From: Microstegium vimineum
Lineage: Eukaryota; Streptophyta; Magnoliopsida; Poales; Poaceae
Assembly (NCBI GenBank): GCA_022036555.1
Contig: CM039130.1
Span: 13,097,840-13,161,839 of the forward strand
Direction of reading: 5' to 3'
DNA length: 64,000 bases
Of the stretch, positions 1 through 11,875 are shown piece after piece. Under the pieces are notes generated by a model, which was not told the origin of the DNA, did no database searches, and saw only the letters and a program-made list of their open reading frames with translations. The translations under genes and the position numbers were made by a program. Position 1 is the first letter of the stretch. Every line of letters begins with the position of its first letter.

Positions 1-3000
1 TAGCTACAGCCAGCCCGGAGTGACCGTAGGCGGCCGTGCTCCCTTCGGATGCTCCGTCATTCCACCGCACCGAGCTCCTGCCCTTCCGCCGCTTCAAGGT
101 GTAGCTTTTGGAACTCGCCGACGCCATTCTTGACGTCGGCAAAACTCTTTCTATTCAATACTTGTTAATACTTGTCACACCTATCATCATATACTCTTGA
201 TATCCTTGTTATCTACGATTGATATTTATCAATGTCTGCATGTGCCTGCGCCGCGCCTTCGTGCCGGTCTATTTGACTATCTATCTATTTATCTTATGCT
301 ATGGAATGTGCTACTTCAGTTGTGTGTTGTTCGAGTTATCCTTCTTGTGATGTGATCTTTGTCTGTGAACCGAGCCTTCGAGCCGGTTGAGAAGCGACGC
401 GTTTGGGTCGTTTCGGTCGTGGGTTCGCCCTGCTGTGGCCGTAACACCAAACACGATCCCATCTCTCGTGTTTAGTTGTCCCCTTTGGTTCACGGTCGTT
501 AGCTCCTATTCTTGTCCCTAGGATTTGGCCATGAAGGACTCGGTGTCGATGTTGTTATCGACATGGTTATCATCCACATGTTGCGAGCCCTCAGTGACCT
601 AGTCTAGCGGATTCGAGTTAGGGGACAACCTTCGTGAAATCAACGGATGCCAACTCTTGTAGGTAAAGCTCATGGTCGCGAGTCATCTCACAATGACCAT
701 CGGACTTTACCTCCTTTGCTTCTCTTTGTCTTACCCACCTCGTATGCTTGCACCACCTAGACCAAGGGATTACCTTGTGCCTTTACTGCACGAAGGTCGT
801 GGTGCCCTACGAGTTGGTGTGGTTCGAGGAACTGCAAGCTTGTGTCTCTATTCCTTCAACCTTCGTCCGTTACCATGGCGTGTGGTTGAAAGAATGCGGG
901 GACTGTTCCTCTCTTATAGATCCTCGTCGATCTAGTAAGACGTGGATTGATCTCTTTTGTTCCAACTTTGATTCATGTCCTTTGCCATGACATGAAGATC
1001 TAAGTGCCGAGGAACCGAATCTCTTTTCGCTTGGTTGTTTCCATTCGGTGTTTATTTATCGACCCTCTTGTTCCATTCCTTGGATTACCGTCAAATATAA
1101 TGACGAGTGGATCAAAGGAAGATGGATCATTTTCTCTCCCCTTCTCTCTTTTGGCTCTTTCGTGCTCAAACCCTTTGTATGCTTGTACCTATTTTAGACA
1201 ATGGTACTTCTTAGGTCCTCGTGGTGACAACCGCACCGCTAAGGCCTTAGGGGTGTCTAGGTGCATTTGGTGCACATAGGTCGTGGTATCCTACAAGTGG
1301 ATTTGGGTGTTGTGTGTTCTCTTGTGTCGCTTCTTTCCAATGCCTCGCCTCTGCCATGGCGTGCGGATTGGGAGAAGAAGACCACTACCTTTCTCCCTTT
1401 TATAGTTCGCTCTGTTCGATCTCATCTTTTCCCATGACGATCGGATCAAAGGTCGGACTAACCCTTCTAGTTGGTGAAGCTATGGTCTATGTCATGTTCT
1501 TGGAACCATACGAGTCGACTCGATCGACCGTCAGAAAATCAACTTTACTGAGAACATAATATGGACAGCCTAATCAACCCTTCGCCTATTCTCTTGTCCC
1601 ATTCTCTTTTGCTTGTGCCAATTTCCATGGCGTGCAAGTTGAAGTCTATGGGACCAAGTCACAACTCTTGCATCTTGCATTGTCGTTCGTTCTTTCTTGT
1701 TCATGTTTAGTTGTGACTTGTGGGGTATAAGGCTACAAGGGCCGACCCCTGTTGTGCTTGTCTTCTCTCCTGCTTGCAATCTTTTCGGTTCTTGTCAATT
1801 CCCATGACACCTGAATCAAAAGATCGCAAGTCGTGGTGTATGTTTAAGTTAAGCTAGGGTCTAGGCCCCTTTTTCTTGAAGCCATACAGGTTGACACTAT
1901 CAACCCGGGAAGTGTGGCTATTTTGGGGTCGTGACTCGAGCTTATGCTTAACAGACAACCACTCATGTTTTATTTTGAGCCCGAGGAAAGCGGACAATCA
2001 CCGCGAGGGCTAAGTCTTTTGGTGTCTTTTGTTGTTAGTTGCTCTTTTTGTGTCGTTGCCTTTTGATTTTGATCTTGGTTAGAGATTGAATGTTTTCTTC
2101 CTTGTTTGTCGCTCTATCGAGGTAGTTGCATCGAGGGCGATGTTGACTGGACCGGTGATCCGCTAGAGGCAGGAGGCATGAGCAGCAACAGGATGTGGAT
2201 GGTTATGGATCTAAATGAACAGGTGCCACGTCCCACCCAACCTCTTAGAATCATATTAGACATGCATAACAGAGATGCTAGTGCTTTACTTTCTGCAATT
2301 AAACTGATAGGTTGCATGGTAGATTGCTTGGAAAGCCTATACCTTGTCACAACCTTACCCCTGCACACCCGCTGATAGGATAGACACCCGCTTTACTTAC
2401 TTTCTCGTTGCTTACTTCTACTTTGCATTATGTCATTGATGTGATGCTGAGTGGAGGATTGTTTGTGAGTGGCTAGGCACTGTGTGCCGGTATAATGATA
2501 ATAACTGGGGAGATCTTGGTGTGTGTCTTGGGTGTATGGTGAGGGTTGAGTCGATCAGACAGGCCCTACGACGAGTCTGTGGGACGAGTCTTGCCGGAGG
2601 TGCGACCTGGGCATCCCCACGTGAGGTACCTGTGCCGGGTACATGTGTTTTGAGGAGATCCCGGGGTGAGCCCCGGGATAGAGGTGCTGTGATGGCATGG
2701 GGGAGGACCCTGATTGAGTAGATGACCTGTCTGATCCCACCTAGGATCTGGAATAGCAAGGGAAAAATGGAACCATGAGCCTTTCGTGCACACCACTCGT
2801 CCTTGACTGGGCGGGGTGCGGATGTCAATCGGTTTGGGCGATGCCATTACTGCCAGGTTGTTAGGTGATAAGGGTGGGTGGTGTTGGTGTTGAGACCCAT
2901 ACCATCCTAGATGCGTAGTACCACGGTGGCCAGGTGTTGTGTCTCCCAGTCTCAGTTTGCCGGTGCGCCGGGGAGCCCCAGGGCTGAGTGGCAGGATGGT

Positions 3001-3828
3001 ATCATTCCGAATCGGGTGATAGCTCGTTGTCGGCCTAGGCATTGTACAACGTCGATGATGGCGATCTTGTGGGTACAGGTGTACACACTCTGTAGAGTTG
3101 ATCGATCTTTATGTATAGCCGTGTCCCCGGTTATGGACTTCTCATGACCTAATCCTCACATGCTTTAGAGAGATGAGTCCCCTCTTTTCCCCCCTGGGTT
3201 TTGTAGGATCCGGCTGTGAGCCGCTGAGACAAGGACGAGAGGGAGTTGTCCTTGTCACCTAGAGAGTGTGAGAGTGTGTGGTGAGATGTGTGTGGATGGG
3301 ATGGATGTGTGGGAAATGTGTTAAAATTTGATATACAACTTACTACTATATTACTACTACTTAATAATGAACTTGCATAGGAAAACCACAACCAGATATA
3401 GATTCTCTTCTCTACCCCTTGCATACCACTTTCCACAAAGCAAAAGCAAAGCATAGGGTGGGAAACAATGGCCAGTACAAATCATACTGAAAGTTATTTG
3501 TTAGGTTTGGATGCTATCTTCGACGACAACAACAAGGATCCGGAGGATTAGGTGGTCTTGTCCTATGCTCAAGGTTGCCCGTGAAGGAGGAGCCTTCACC
3601 CGCTGGCGCGTTGCTTCTACTCTGATATCGTATCGCGTGCATCTCCTGCTAGTAGAGTGTTGTAGTAGGGTGTGAGTCTCTAAGTTGTAATACTTGTAGC
3701 TTGTAATTTATGATGTATGACTGTGGTATCAACTGTATATCAATAATGTGATAGCTTGGTACTCCTGGGATTATCACATTATGTTGTAATCTGTGGATTT
3801 CCCTTAGAGGAAATCGTGGATTGTTACA
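1..3828 (+). repeat. Repeat DNA, possibly the 3' part of a long Gypsy-type LTR (cut by window edge)
   Basis: No convincing gene is present; the reading frames here are short and resemble no protein family I recognise. The last 700 bases resemble the 3' part of long grass Gypsy LTRs: short TA-rich text, an acidic-looking GAC/GAT-rich stretch near 3510-3560, then a TG-rich tail ending in ttgttaca at 3828, which fits an LTR 3' terminus (CA). No PBS follows, because a partial Copia LTR begins immediately at about 3830. The 5' half contains the degenerate repeats listed separately. The alternative is unrelated intergenic DNA. Confidence is low because neither the partner LTR nor a TSD is in the window. 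Confidence 0.35.
670..1860. repeat. Degenerate internal tandem repeats, unit roughly 480 bp
   Basis: Related phrases recur in the same order. The phrase ccatggcgtg occurs at about 873, 1356 and 1627. Variants of tcgtggtgccctacgagttg occur near 799 and 1280. Variants of ccatgacgatcggatcaaag occur near 1097, 1433 and 1803. The spacing of the best-matching pair is about 480 bases. The copies are diverged and carry different stops in all frames, so this looks like non-coding repeat expansion rather than a repeat protein. Confidence 0.4.
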
Positions 3829-3829
3829 G

Positions 3830-5301
3830 CTAGGGAAAGAGAATTGTGACACGGCGATGTTTTCCCGAGGTATCGAGTTGTCGACACCCCCTAGTCCTCG
3901 TTGGAGCACCTCGCAAGGTATAGCTCCCCCTCAATCCCACGCAAGGGATGAGTGCTCTCTACGGGCTGGTTCTTCGCCACTCCGGCTCGGAGAACCGCCC
4001 ACAACCGATCACAGAAGCTTGGAGAAGAGCCGCCGACAATCTTTCGGCGATCACTTCCTCCGGACACCACCAAACCGTCTAGGTGCTGTCGAACACCAAG
4101 AGTAACAAGCACAAGACCTTCACTTGACCAACTCAAGGCTAGGAAGGTGAATGGATGCACACAAGTCACTCCTAAACACTCTAGGAGGGAAGAACAAGAT
4201 GGAATCTCTCAAATCTCTCCCTCACTAGGCACTTGGCTCTCCAAGAACTCTCTCAAGGTTACTCTAGGTGTAACAATGGCCAAGAATGCTCACAAGGACG
4301 AAGAAGGCAACTATAAATAGTCCCCACCTCCAAAACTAGCCGTTTTTTGCCTTTTCTCTTTTCTGCGTGTGCGTCGGACTAGTCCAGAGCCCACACCACC
4401 GGACCATGCACGCTGGTCCGGAGCTCACTCTCAGCTCAAACTCATCTGAAAACAGGCACCTCTGGCCTACTTGCCATAGTCCGGAGCCCTCGTCCGACGC
4501 ACTGGTCCAGAGCCAGGGTGCTCACTGATTGAAAACTCACTCTCATCTTCGAACCTCCGGACCACTCTCCTTGGTCCGGAGCCCTGGTCCGACGCTCAGG
4601 TCCGAAGCCAGGGAGCTCACTGCATGGAAACACTTCTCTGCCTGGGAGCGTCGGACTAGTCGTCGACCAAGCCGTCGGACTAGTCCGGAGCCTTCTGTCT
4701 GGCTCTCTTTTTCTGACAAGGACCGTCAGACCTTTCGCCTATGGTTCGACGCCTTCCAGACAGGTGGTCCGGAGCTCACTTACACTGAGCTGGTGCCTAG
4801 GGCAGGGCCGTCGGACTACCTTGCATGGTCCGACGCCTCCTTGGCAAACTGGTCCGGAGCTCTTTTCTCCCCCTATTTCAACTCTTTCCACTAAGTCTCT
4901 CAAAGGGGTTTTACTCCTACCATCTCAAGGGCTATTAGCAGGGTCTCTAGGACTAGTTGTGACAAGTGTGCACACACCAACTTTCCCAAACTCTCCTAGG
5001 TCAAGCTACTAACCTCATACCCCCCTTTATAGTACGGTCAAAGGAAAAACAAAGTCCTAGCTATACTTAGTGCCCTTCTCAACCTTATGGCACTAAGGAT
5101 TAGCCTAGTCTTCAACTTGTATCACCATCCTTTGAAACCGAAACGATTTCCATCTTGGGGGCATGAATATCCATTAAGCCCATTCATCTAGCATCACATA
5201 TGACCTAACTCTTAATAACTTTGCCTCTGCAAAACACACGTTAGTCATAGTGACCTAGCATTGTCGTTAATCGCCTAAACACAAGGGACCATGATTCTTC
5301 A
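3830..5301 (-). mobile_element. Partial Copia (SIRE-type) LTR, family B', minus orientation
   Basis: This segment is the reverse complement of a relative of the solo LTR at 16482-18100. The gaggtatcgag/gtcgacac block near 3870-3890, the gatcggttgtg block, and the start block with gcaaaacacacgttag near 5230 and tgtcgttaat near 5262 all correspond. The LTR 5' terminus (TG on the minus strand) is at 5301. The last 250-300 bases of the LTR 3' end are missing on the left, so the copy is truncated at about 3830. Between 4370 and 4870 lie many copies of ggtccggagc and cgtcggactag, the same position in which the other family carries its own motif. A TATA-like ctataaatag sits at about 4311-4320. Confidence 0.75.
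4368..4870. repeat. Cluster of short quasi-palindromic motifs in the B' LTR U3
   Basis: At least a dozen copies of ggtccggagc/gtccgacgc/cgtcggactagtcc variants are scattered in about 500 bases. They lie on the upstream side of the TATA-like site when the LTR is read on its own (minus) strand. The surrounding sequence is otherwise ordinary. Confidence 0.7.
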
Positions 5302-5827
5302 GCATGAAGAGCCTAAATTCTCACATTGGAGTAAAATAGGGCCCCCCTACATCCATGGCTACTGTGGGGTGCTGAAACAAGGTGTCACAAGAATATACGT
5401 GATGCATATGAACCTGCTCAAACACAAATCAGAGAGCTTACTATTGACAGTAGCCCGACACTGCCGGCCTGAAGCCCAGCACTGTCGGTCTGGCTGCCAA
5501 CAGCAAGGCTGCGGAAGCTTGAGCACGACCACACAACAAGATATAAAAGTAAACTAAATGCACACTAAGACAATCATGATATAAAAGAGAGAGTACATGT
5601 CCACAAATAACACAAATCAAGTACTTAAGTGGCAATATTACAATAAAATAGTTTTTAAATGTTGCTCTCTCATCTCACAAACTGAAACTAAGATAACTAG
5701 CAGCTCCTCCATGGCAGCTCCTCTATGACCGTCGAAGATTTGTTGTACCCCCTTCACTTAGTAATTCTCCCCCTTTGGCAACAAGTCACCAAAAATAAGA
5801 GAAGAACAAAGCAAAAAAGAATACAAA
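5302..5827 (-). other. 3' untranslated part of the Copia element
   Basis: This stretch follows the extra ORF on the minus strand. A purine run, ccaaagggggagaa on the minus strand (about 5769-5782), is a candidate polypurine tract, but no LTR start follows it. Further on, at about 5457-5500, the family motif cactgccggcctg occurs twice. No gene is visible. Confidence 0.5.
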
Positions 5828-7375
5828 TTAGTCGCTATCCTCATCCATGTGGTCATCTTCATCTTCATCTTCCTCATCATCATCATTAGGGGCTAAAGTG
5901 AAGTGAACACCAGGGCCACTAGAGCGACCCTTGCGTCTCGGAGGTTGTTGCTCCTGTGTCTCCTCTTCCTCATCATCATCTGAATCATCCTCATCATCTG
6001 AGCCATAGGTGGACTCCTCGTTGAGCTCTGGTGGAGGTGTAGGTGGAGACAACTGCCTGAGGCCTTGCTCTTGTCTGAGCTGCCTGATCTCAAGCCTGGT
6101 CTGGTAAGCATGATCATTTGCATAGCAAATGCCAGCAAATATCTTCGTCAGAAGCCTGCCAAGCTTCCCTTTCCTCCTGCCTCTGCTAGCTGCTACTACT
6201 GCTCCTCTGGAGGACTCAGGAAAGTCTGAGGCTGCTGCTATCCTGGGGGGAGTCATCACCTCTTGAACTATAGAGTGAATGGCCTTCTCACCTCTGTAAG
6301 GCTCATGGACCGTGTCCTTGTTGAAGATCCGGCCTGTCACTCTCTTAATTATGAACATGAGGTAGGGAGCATATGGAATCCCCTTCCTAGCATCATCAGC
6401 TGCCATGAAGATCTCATCCCAAAGGAAACATGACACTGAAAAGGGTGGTGCTCCACCTCTCATCCTCCTAAGTACATTCTTCGATGAAGCATAGAGGTTG
6501 GAGGTTGATCCCACCTTGGGATAGAGTGTGGTCCTGAAGAAGTTGTTAAGAATGTAGTACTTGCTCCTTAACCCCTTCACAAAACCATCTGCGTGCTCAG
6601 GCTCAATGTAAAGATGGGAAATCTCTTCATTTGTCAATCCTCTCTCATCATGTACATTTGAGCACGCTCTGTCATCCTCTCCAAAGCCTAGAAGGCAGGC
6701 AAATATCACAAAGTCAAGCTTGTAATGCATGCCCTCAGTCATCCAGTGCATCACATGGTTCTCCCTGTCAAGATAATAAGTAGCAAAGAACTGATGGATG
6801 ATTTCTGTGTTCCAACCATTTTGAAAACCCATCCATTCATACATGCCTAGCTCCTTGCACTGATCAATCACTCTGTCAAATACAGGATCTCTCTTGTTCT
6901 CCAAGTGCTCCCAATCAACATACTTCATCTTGATGATCCTGGGCTTCTTTGCATTGAGGAGAATAGTGGAATAGTAATCAGAATGAAAAACATTCCAGAA
7001 CCTGTAATCCACTCCCATGTCCTTTGGCACATCATAAGGATAGATGGCCCTTTGCTCTTGGACAGACCGCCACTGATTCTTATAATTGACTCTCTCTCTC
7101 TCTCTCTCTCTAGCACGGTTGTCCTGAGGCTCTCTGACAAATATCTCCTCCGCATGCTCAATGAGATATGAACCATCAAAAAGTCCCAAATTAGGAGGTG
7201 TCCTAGGGCAAGCACCTTCCATGATTGTCCTTCTTGCCATCTGTAGCTCATTCTCCTGCCTGATCCTCTGCCTTGGGCTCAGGCCATCATCAGCACCATC
7301 TCTGCCTCCTCTGCGAACACGGGCCTTTGTCCTTGGCCCCTTTCCTCTAACATCTCTTGGTCCTCTGGCATCCAT
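5828..7375 (-). CDS. Extra 3' ORF of the SIRE-type element (often labelled env-like), 515 aa
   Basis: An uninterrupted 515-codon frame sits downstream of pol, where SIRE elements carry an additional ORF. The N-terminus (about residues 1-40) is strongly basic (RGPRDVRGKGPRTKARVRRG). A globular-looking middle (about 100-400) contains many aromatic residues. The C-terminal 80 residues are very acidic Asp/Glu runs. A (CT)n run at about 7088-7112 encodes RERERERER. I see no signal peptide, no transmembrane segment and no furin-like site, so an envelope function is not supported. The charge layout resembles a nucleic-acid or chromatin-associated protein instead. Being open while pol has stops suggests either chance survival or selection; a paralogue comparison would decide. 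The biochemical function is unknown. Confidence 0.65.
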   Translation of the reverse strand: MDARGPRDVRGKGPRTKARVRRGGRDGADDGLSPRQRIRQENELQMARRTIMEGACPRTPPNLGLFDGSYLIEHAEEIFVREPQDNRARERERERVNYKNQWRSVQEQRAIYPYDVPKDMGVDYRFWNVFHSDYYSTILLNAKKPRIIKMKYVDWEHLENKRDPVFDRVIDQCKELGMYEWMGFQNGWNTEIIHQFFATYYLDRENHVMHWMTEGMHYKLDFVIFACLLGFGEDDRACSNVHDERGLTNEEISHLYIEPEHADGFVKGLRSKYYILNNFFRTTLYPKVGSTSNLYASSKNVLRRMRGGAPPFSVSCFLWDEIFMAADDARKGIPYAPYLMFIIKRVTGRIFNKDTVHEPYRGEKAIHSIVQEVMTPPRIAAASDFPESSRGAVVAASRGRRKGKLGRLLTKIFAGICYANDHAYQTRLEIRQLRQEQGLRQLSPPTPPPELNEESTYGSDDEDDSDDDEEEETQEQQPPRRKGRSSGPGVHFTLAPNDDDEEDEDEDDHMDEDSD

Positions 7376-8301
7376 CTATGCATTAAAAAGGAGCAAGGAT
7401 TAAGTTACTGCATTTAGAATAGTAATTGGAACTCTAGTGAAGAGATTGGACCAAAAACTAGAGTCAATAGACGATTGAGGAGCATGTGCAGCAGTGCTGT
7501 CACCAGGGGCCCGGCACTGCCGGCCTCTGGCATGGCACTGCCGGCCTGGTGCATATAGCACCATTGCTTCCTCCATCAATCCTCCATTGAATCTAGGTTT
7601 TGATTGAATCTAACTACTAGAGGTACATCACCATACATAATGCAACTACTAACAACCTAAATCCCATCTCAAAATCCGTACATTGCATAGATCGATCCAA
7701 CCTAGGGTTTCAAGTTATTACCTTTGAAAGAGAGGGAAGAGGATGAAAAATGGCTGGCTTGAGTGGAGCTTGATGCAGGGAGGAAGATCCTCCACACCTC
7801 CTCTAATGGCAGCACCTCCGAAGGGTGGCATCGCCGGGGAGAAGAGAGGGACCTCCGGGCTCCCTAGGTCTCCTTTGAGTTGAGAGAGGAGAGGAGAGGT
7901 GTTTCTGTTGGGAGGAAACTACTTGGGATGGATTCCCCTCGGGCTAGGGTTAGGAATAAAAGAGAAACCCAAGGGATGGAGTCCGAACCCGATAGCCCTG
8001 GGTTGTTAAGTCGCAGCAGTGCCGGGCCAGGTCCGGCACTTCCGGGCACCCCGACACTGCTGTGCCAAGGGCCGGTACTGCTGGCCTGCCAGAACAGTGA
8101 GGTTCTATGCCACTTCATACTATATATTTATGCACTTGTAGACACATACCCCTTGCCATGTGTTGGTCAGTAAGCAAATCATCAATACATACTATGACCA
8201 ACATATTCAAGTTTCTTTCAAAATTGGTTTTGAAGCACATAATTGAAATTTTCAAAGTTTTGCCTATGTCGCTAGGTGGATAAACAAATGTGTGCTAAAG
8301 T
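7376..8301 (-). other. Untranslated spacer between pol and the extra ORF
   Basis: About 0.9 kb with no long minus-strand frame. The half next to pol (7990-8300) holds several copies of the element's motif (gcagtgccgggcc, ggtactgctggcc and variants at 8015-8095, also 7508-7552). It could serve as a leader or internal promoter region for the extra ORF, but I cannot identify a clear TATA box. Confidence 0.45.
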
Positions 8302-11300
8302 TCAAACCACGTTACGAGAATCAAGTATATTCAGCTCACTACGCAAAGCACAAAACCTTGTCTCATCGAGAGGCTTAGTGAAGATATCGGCTAGTTGCTT
8401 TTCGGTGCTCACATGGCGAATTGCGATATCTCCTTTTAATTCGTGGTCTCTCAAGAAGTGATGACGGATGTCTATGTGTTTGGTTCTAGAGTGACTAACC
8501 AGGTTATTTGCGAGTTTGATGGCACTCTCGTTATCACACAAGAGAGGTATCTTGGTGAATTGACATCCGAAATCTTTTAAGGTTTGCCTCATCCAAAGTA
8601 GTTGAGCACAACATGCGCCGGCTGCAACATACTCGACCTCGGCGGTGGAAAGGGCTACACAATTTTGCTTTTAAGAACTCCAAGACACTAGGGACCGTCC
8701 AAGGAATTGACACGTCCCCGAAGTGCTTTTTCGGTCTACCTTGCAACCGGCGTAATCGGAATCCGAATACCCAAGTAGATCGAACTTAGAGCCCTTAGGA
8801 TACCATAAGCCAAGGTTAGGAGTGAAAACTAGATATCTCAAGATTCTCTTAACGGCCACTAAGTGACACTCTTTCAGGTTAGCTTGAAATCTAGCACACA
8901 TGCACACACTAAGCATTATGGCCGGCCTAGATGCACATAAGTAAAGGAGAGAGCCGATCATGGAGCGATATACCTTTATGTCCACGGATTTCCCTCCGTC
9001 ATCAAGATCAAGATGTCCATTGGTTGGCGTGGGAGTCTTGATTGACTTTGCATTTACCATGTCAAACTTTCTCAACATGTCATGGGTGTACTTGGTTTGG
9101 CATAAGAAAGTCCCTTCCTTGAGTTGCTTGATTTGAAAACCGAGGAAGAACTTTAGCTCACCCATCATAGACATCTCAAATCTCTTAGTCATGATTCTAC
9201 TAAACTCATCACAAAAGGATTGGTTAGTACTACCAAATATTATGTCATCGACATATATTTGACACACAAAGATATCATTATTGACTTTATGAGTGAAGAG
9301 AGTAGGATCCGCTTTGCCTATTTCAAAGCCTTGTTTGAGTAAGAATTACTTAAGGCATTCATACCATGCTCTTGGTGCTTGTTTAAGCCCATAGAGCGTC
9401 TTATGGAGCTTGAAGACATGATGTGGGAACTTGGGATCTTCAAAACCCGGTGGCTGCTCAATATAGACCAACTCTTGGATAGGGCCGTTGAGTAATGCAC
9501 TCTTCACATCCATTTGATATAGCTTGAAATCATGGTGGGCAGCATAGGTTGAAAGCATTCGAATTGCTTCAAGTCTAGCCACCGGTGCATAAGTCTCTTC
9601 AAAGTCCAAACCCTCCACTTGAGTAAAGCCTTGAGCCACCAATCTTGCCTTGTTCCTTGTCACCATGCCTTGCTCACCTTGCTTGTTGCGGAAGACCCAT
9701 TTGGTGCCAATCACATTGGTATTTGGTCTTTCCACCAAGGACCAAACTTGATTTCGCTCAAAGTTGTTAAGCTCTTCTTGCATAGCCATCACCCAATCCG
9801 GATAATCGAGAGCTTGCTCAACCTTGAGAGGTTCCAAAGAGGAGAAAAAAGAGTAAAATTGACAAAAATTTGCCAAATGTGAACGAGTAGTTACCCCCTT
9901 TCAAAGACTCCCAAGTATGTTATCAACAGGATGATCTCTTTGAATTGTTTGCCTCAATCTTGGGTATCCTGTGGCTTCTTGTTGATCAACTTGGTCTTCA
10001 TACTCATACTCTTCAAATATTGGTTGTAGGTTTACTGGGCTTGCTAGAGAGCTTGCTGCTGTCTGTCTGCTTGGTCCGGCAGTGCCGGCCACTGGCACAA
10101 ATGCCTGACCAGGGAGCACTGCTGGCCCATTTTCTTCAACTCTTGGGGCAGTAGCTTCAGCACCTTGAGGTTCCACTTCTATGGTCTGGACTTCTTGTGG
10201 CCTAATGTCACCAATGGCCAAGTTCTTGATTGCTTCACAAGGTGGTTCCTCATTACCTACAATCACTTGATCAATTTGCTCTACTTGAGAGCCATTAGAT
10301 TCATCAAATGTCACATCTATCATGATTTTAATTTTCCCTAAGGTCTTGTTGAATATGTGATAGGCATGCTCATTTGATCCATAACTAAGAAGAAAACCTT
10401 CATCAACTTTAGGTGCAAACTTAGAGGTTTTGGGTTTCTTGTTAAGTGTGAAACACTTGCACCCAAAAACTCTAAAGTATGACACCTTTGGTTTGTTACC
10501 GGTTAAAAGCTCATATGAAGTCTTCTTCAAGATCTTGTGTAGATAGAGCCGGTTGATAGCATGGAAAGCGGTGTTAACGGCTTTGGCCCAAAAGATATAT
10601 GAAGTCTTGTACTCATCTAGCATTGTTCTTGCCATGTCAATAAGTGTCCGGTTCTTCCTCTCTACTACACCATTTTGTTGAGGGGTGTATGGAACTGAAA
10701 ACTCATGCTTGATGCCCTCATCATCAAGAAACTCCTCCACTTGAGTGTTCTTGAATTCGGTTCCATTGTCACTATGAACTTTCTTGATTTGGAACCCGAA
10801 TTCTCTTTGTGCTCTTCTAATGAAGGTCTTCACCTTTTCTTGCACTTGTGCCTTATCATACATGAAGAATACCCAAGTGAATCGAGTAAAGTCATCAACA
10901 ATAATTAGACCATGTTTGTTACCGCCAATGCTTATGTAGGCCACTGGTCCAAAGAGATCCATGTGTATTAGCTCCAATGGTTGCTTGGTGGAGACAATGC
11001 TCTTTGATGGGTGAGGTGCATCTACTTGCTTTCCGGCTTGGCAAGCACTACAAATTCTATCTTTCTCAAAATGAACATTTGTTAGTCCGAGAATGTGTTC
11101 ATCTTTTAGGAGTTTGGCCAAGTTCCTAATCCCAACATGAGCTAGTCGGCGATGCCATAACCAACCCATGCTAGATTTTGCCACTAAACAAGTCTCAAGC
11201 TTATCTTTACTTTTGTTGAAATCAACTAGGTAAAGCTTGCCCTTCAAACGACCCATAAAGACAATAGAGGAATCCTCTCTCTTAAAGACTTCCACACTCT

Positions 11301-11550
11301 TATCTGTAAAAAGACAATTGTAGCCCATCTCACACAATTGAGAAACGGACAAGTTGTAACTCAACGAATTCACATGTAAAACATTTGAGATAGAATGTTC
11401 AAGAGTAATAGCAACTTTACCAAGACCAATCACTTCCCCTTTGGAGTTGTCACCGAAGATGATATTCTCACTTGCATTTGAAGTTGGGGAATATGATGAG
11501 AACATACTCTTCTCTCTGGTCATATGATTTGTACATCCACTATCAAGCAC
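8302..11550 (-). pseudogene. Copia pol: protease-integrase-reverse transcriptase-RNase H, three in-frame stops
   Basis: One reading frame of about 1083 codons covers the whole region, broken only by stops at 9901-9903, 9346-9348 and 8671-8673. Domains in order: aspartic protease (DSGCTNHMT, just after 11550); gag-pre-integrase (WHRRLAH...CSACQAGK); integrase core with DLFGPV, HSDNGTEF and the E of GVVERKNRT; reverse transcriptase with KARLVAQGF, ETYAPVARL, QMDVKSALLNG and YVDDIIFGS; RNase H with GYSDSDYAG, LCDNESAIKLA and KHIDIRHHF. Integrase before RT establishes Ty1-Copia. Catalytic residues are still readable, so inactivation is recent or shallow. The 5' edge of the frame relative to the linker is out of phase with gag. 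Confidence 0.88.
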
Positions 11551-11875
11551 CCAACTTGATCCACAGGAGGAGTATGCCTACAAAACAAGTTTAGTTCCTA
11601 GATTTAGGTCCCCAATCAATCTTGGGGCCTTGCATGTTAGTCACAACAATTTTGGGAGCCCAAATGTTCATGCTTCTTTTATCATGTTTCTCATCACCCA
11701 CAAATTCTGCAATGACTTTACCACGGTCATTGCATTTCAACATGTAGCATGAGGACAAACTTCCTTGAGGTGACCTTGCCTTTAGTTGATAAGCAAACTT
11801 ATTTTTGGCTGCCTAGATTGAGTCCTTGGGTTTTTGAGAAACCTGCTTTTGCTTGGGCATCCTCTTGGGATGGAC
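11551..11875 (-). pseudogene. Decayed gag-pol junction of the Copia element
   Basis: Short minus-strand frames between the linker ORF and the protease resemble element protein (a KDKRSMNIWAPKIVV-like stretch near 11650). They contain stops and a shift, so the gag-pol join is broken. The pol frame is not in phase with the gag/linker frame. Confidence 0.4.

Noticed and set aside
5302..5307. Possible TSD between the B' LTR and the SIRE element
   Set aside because: The left end of the B' LTR is truncated, so no matching duplication can be established.
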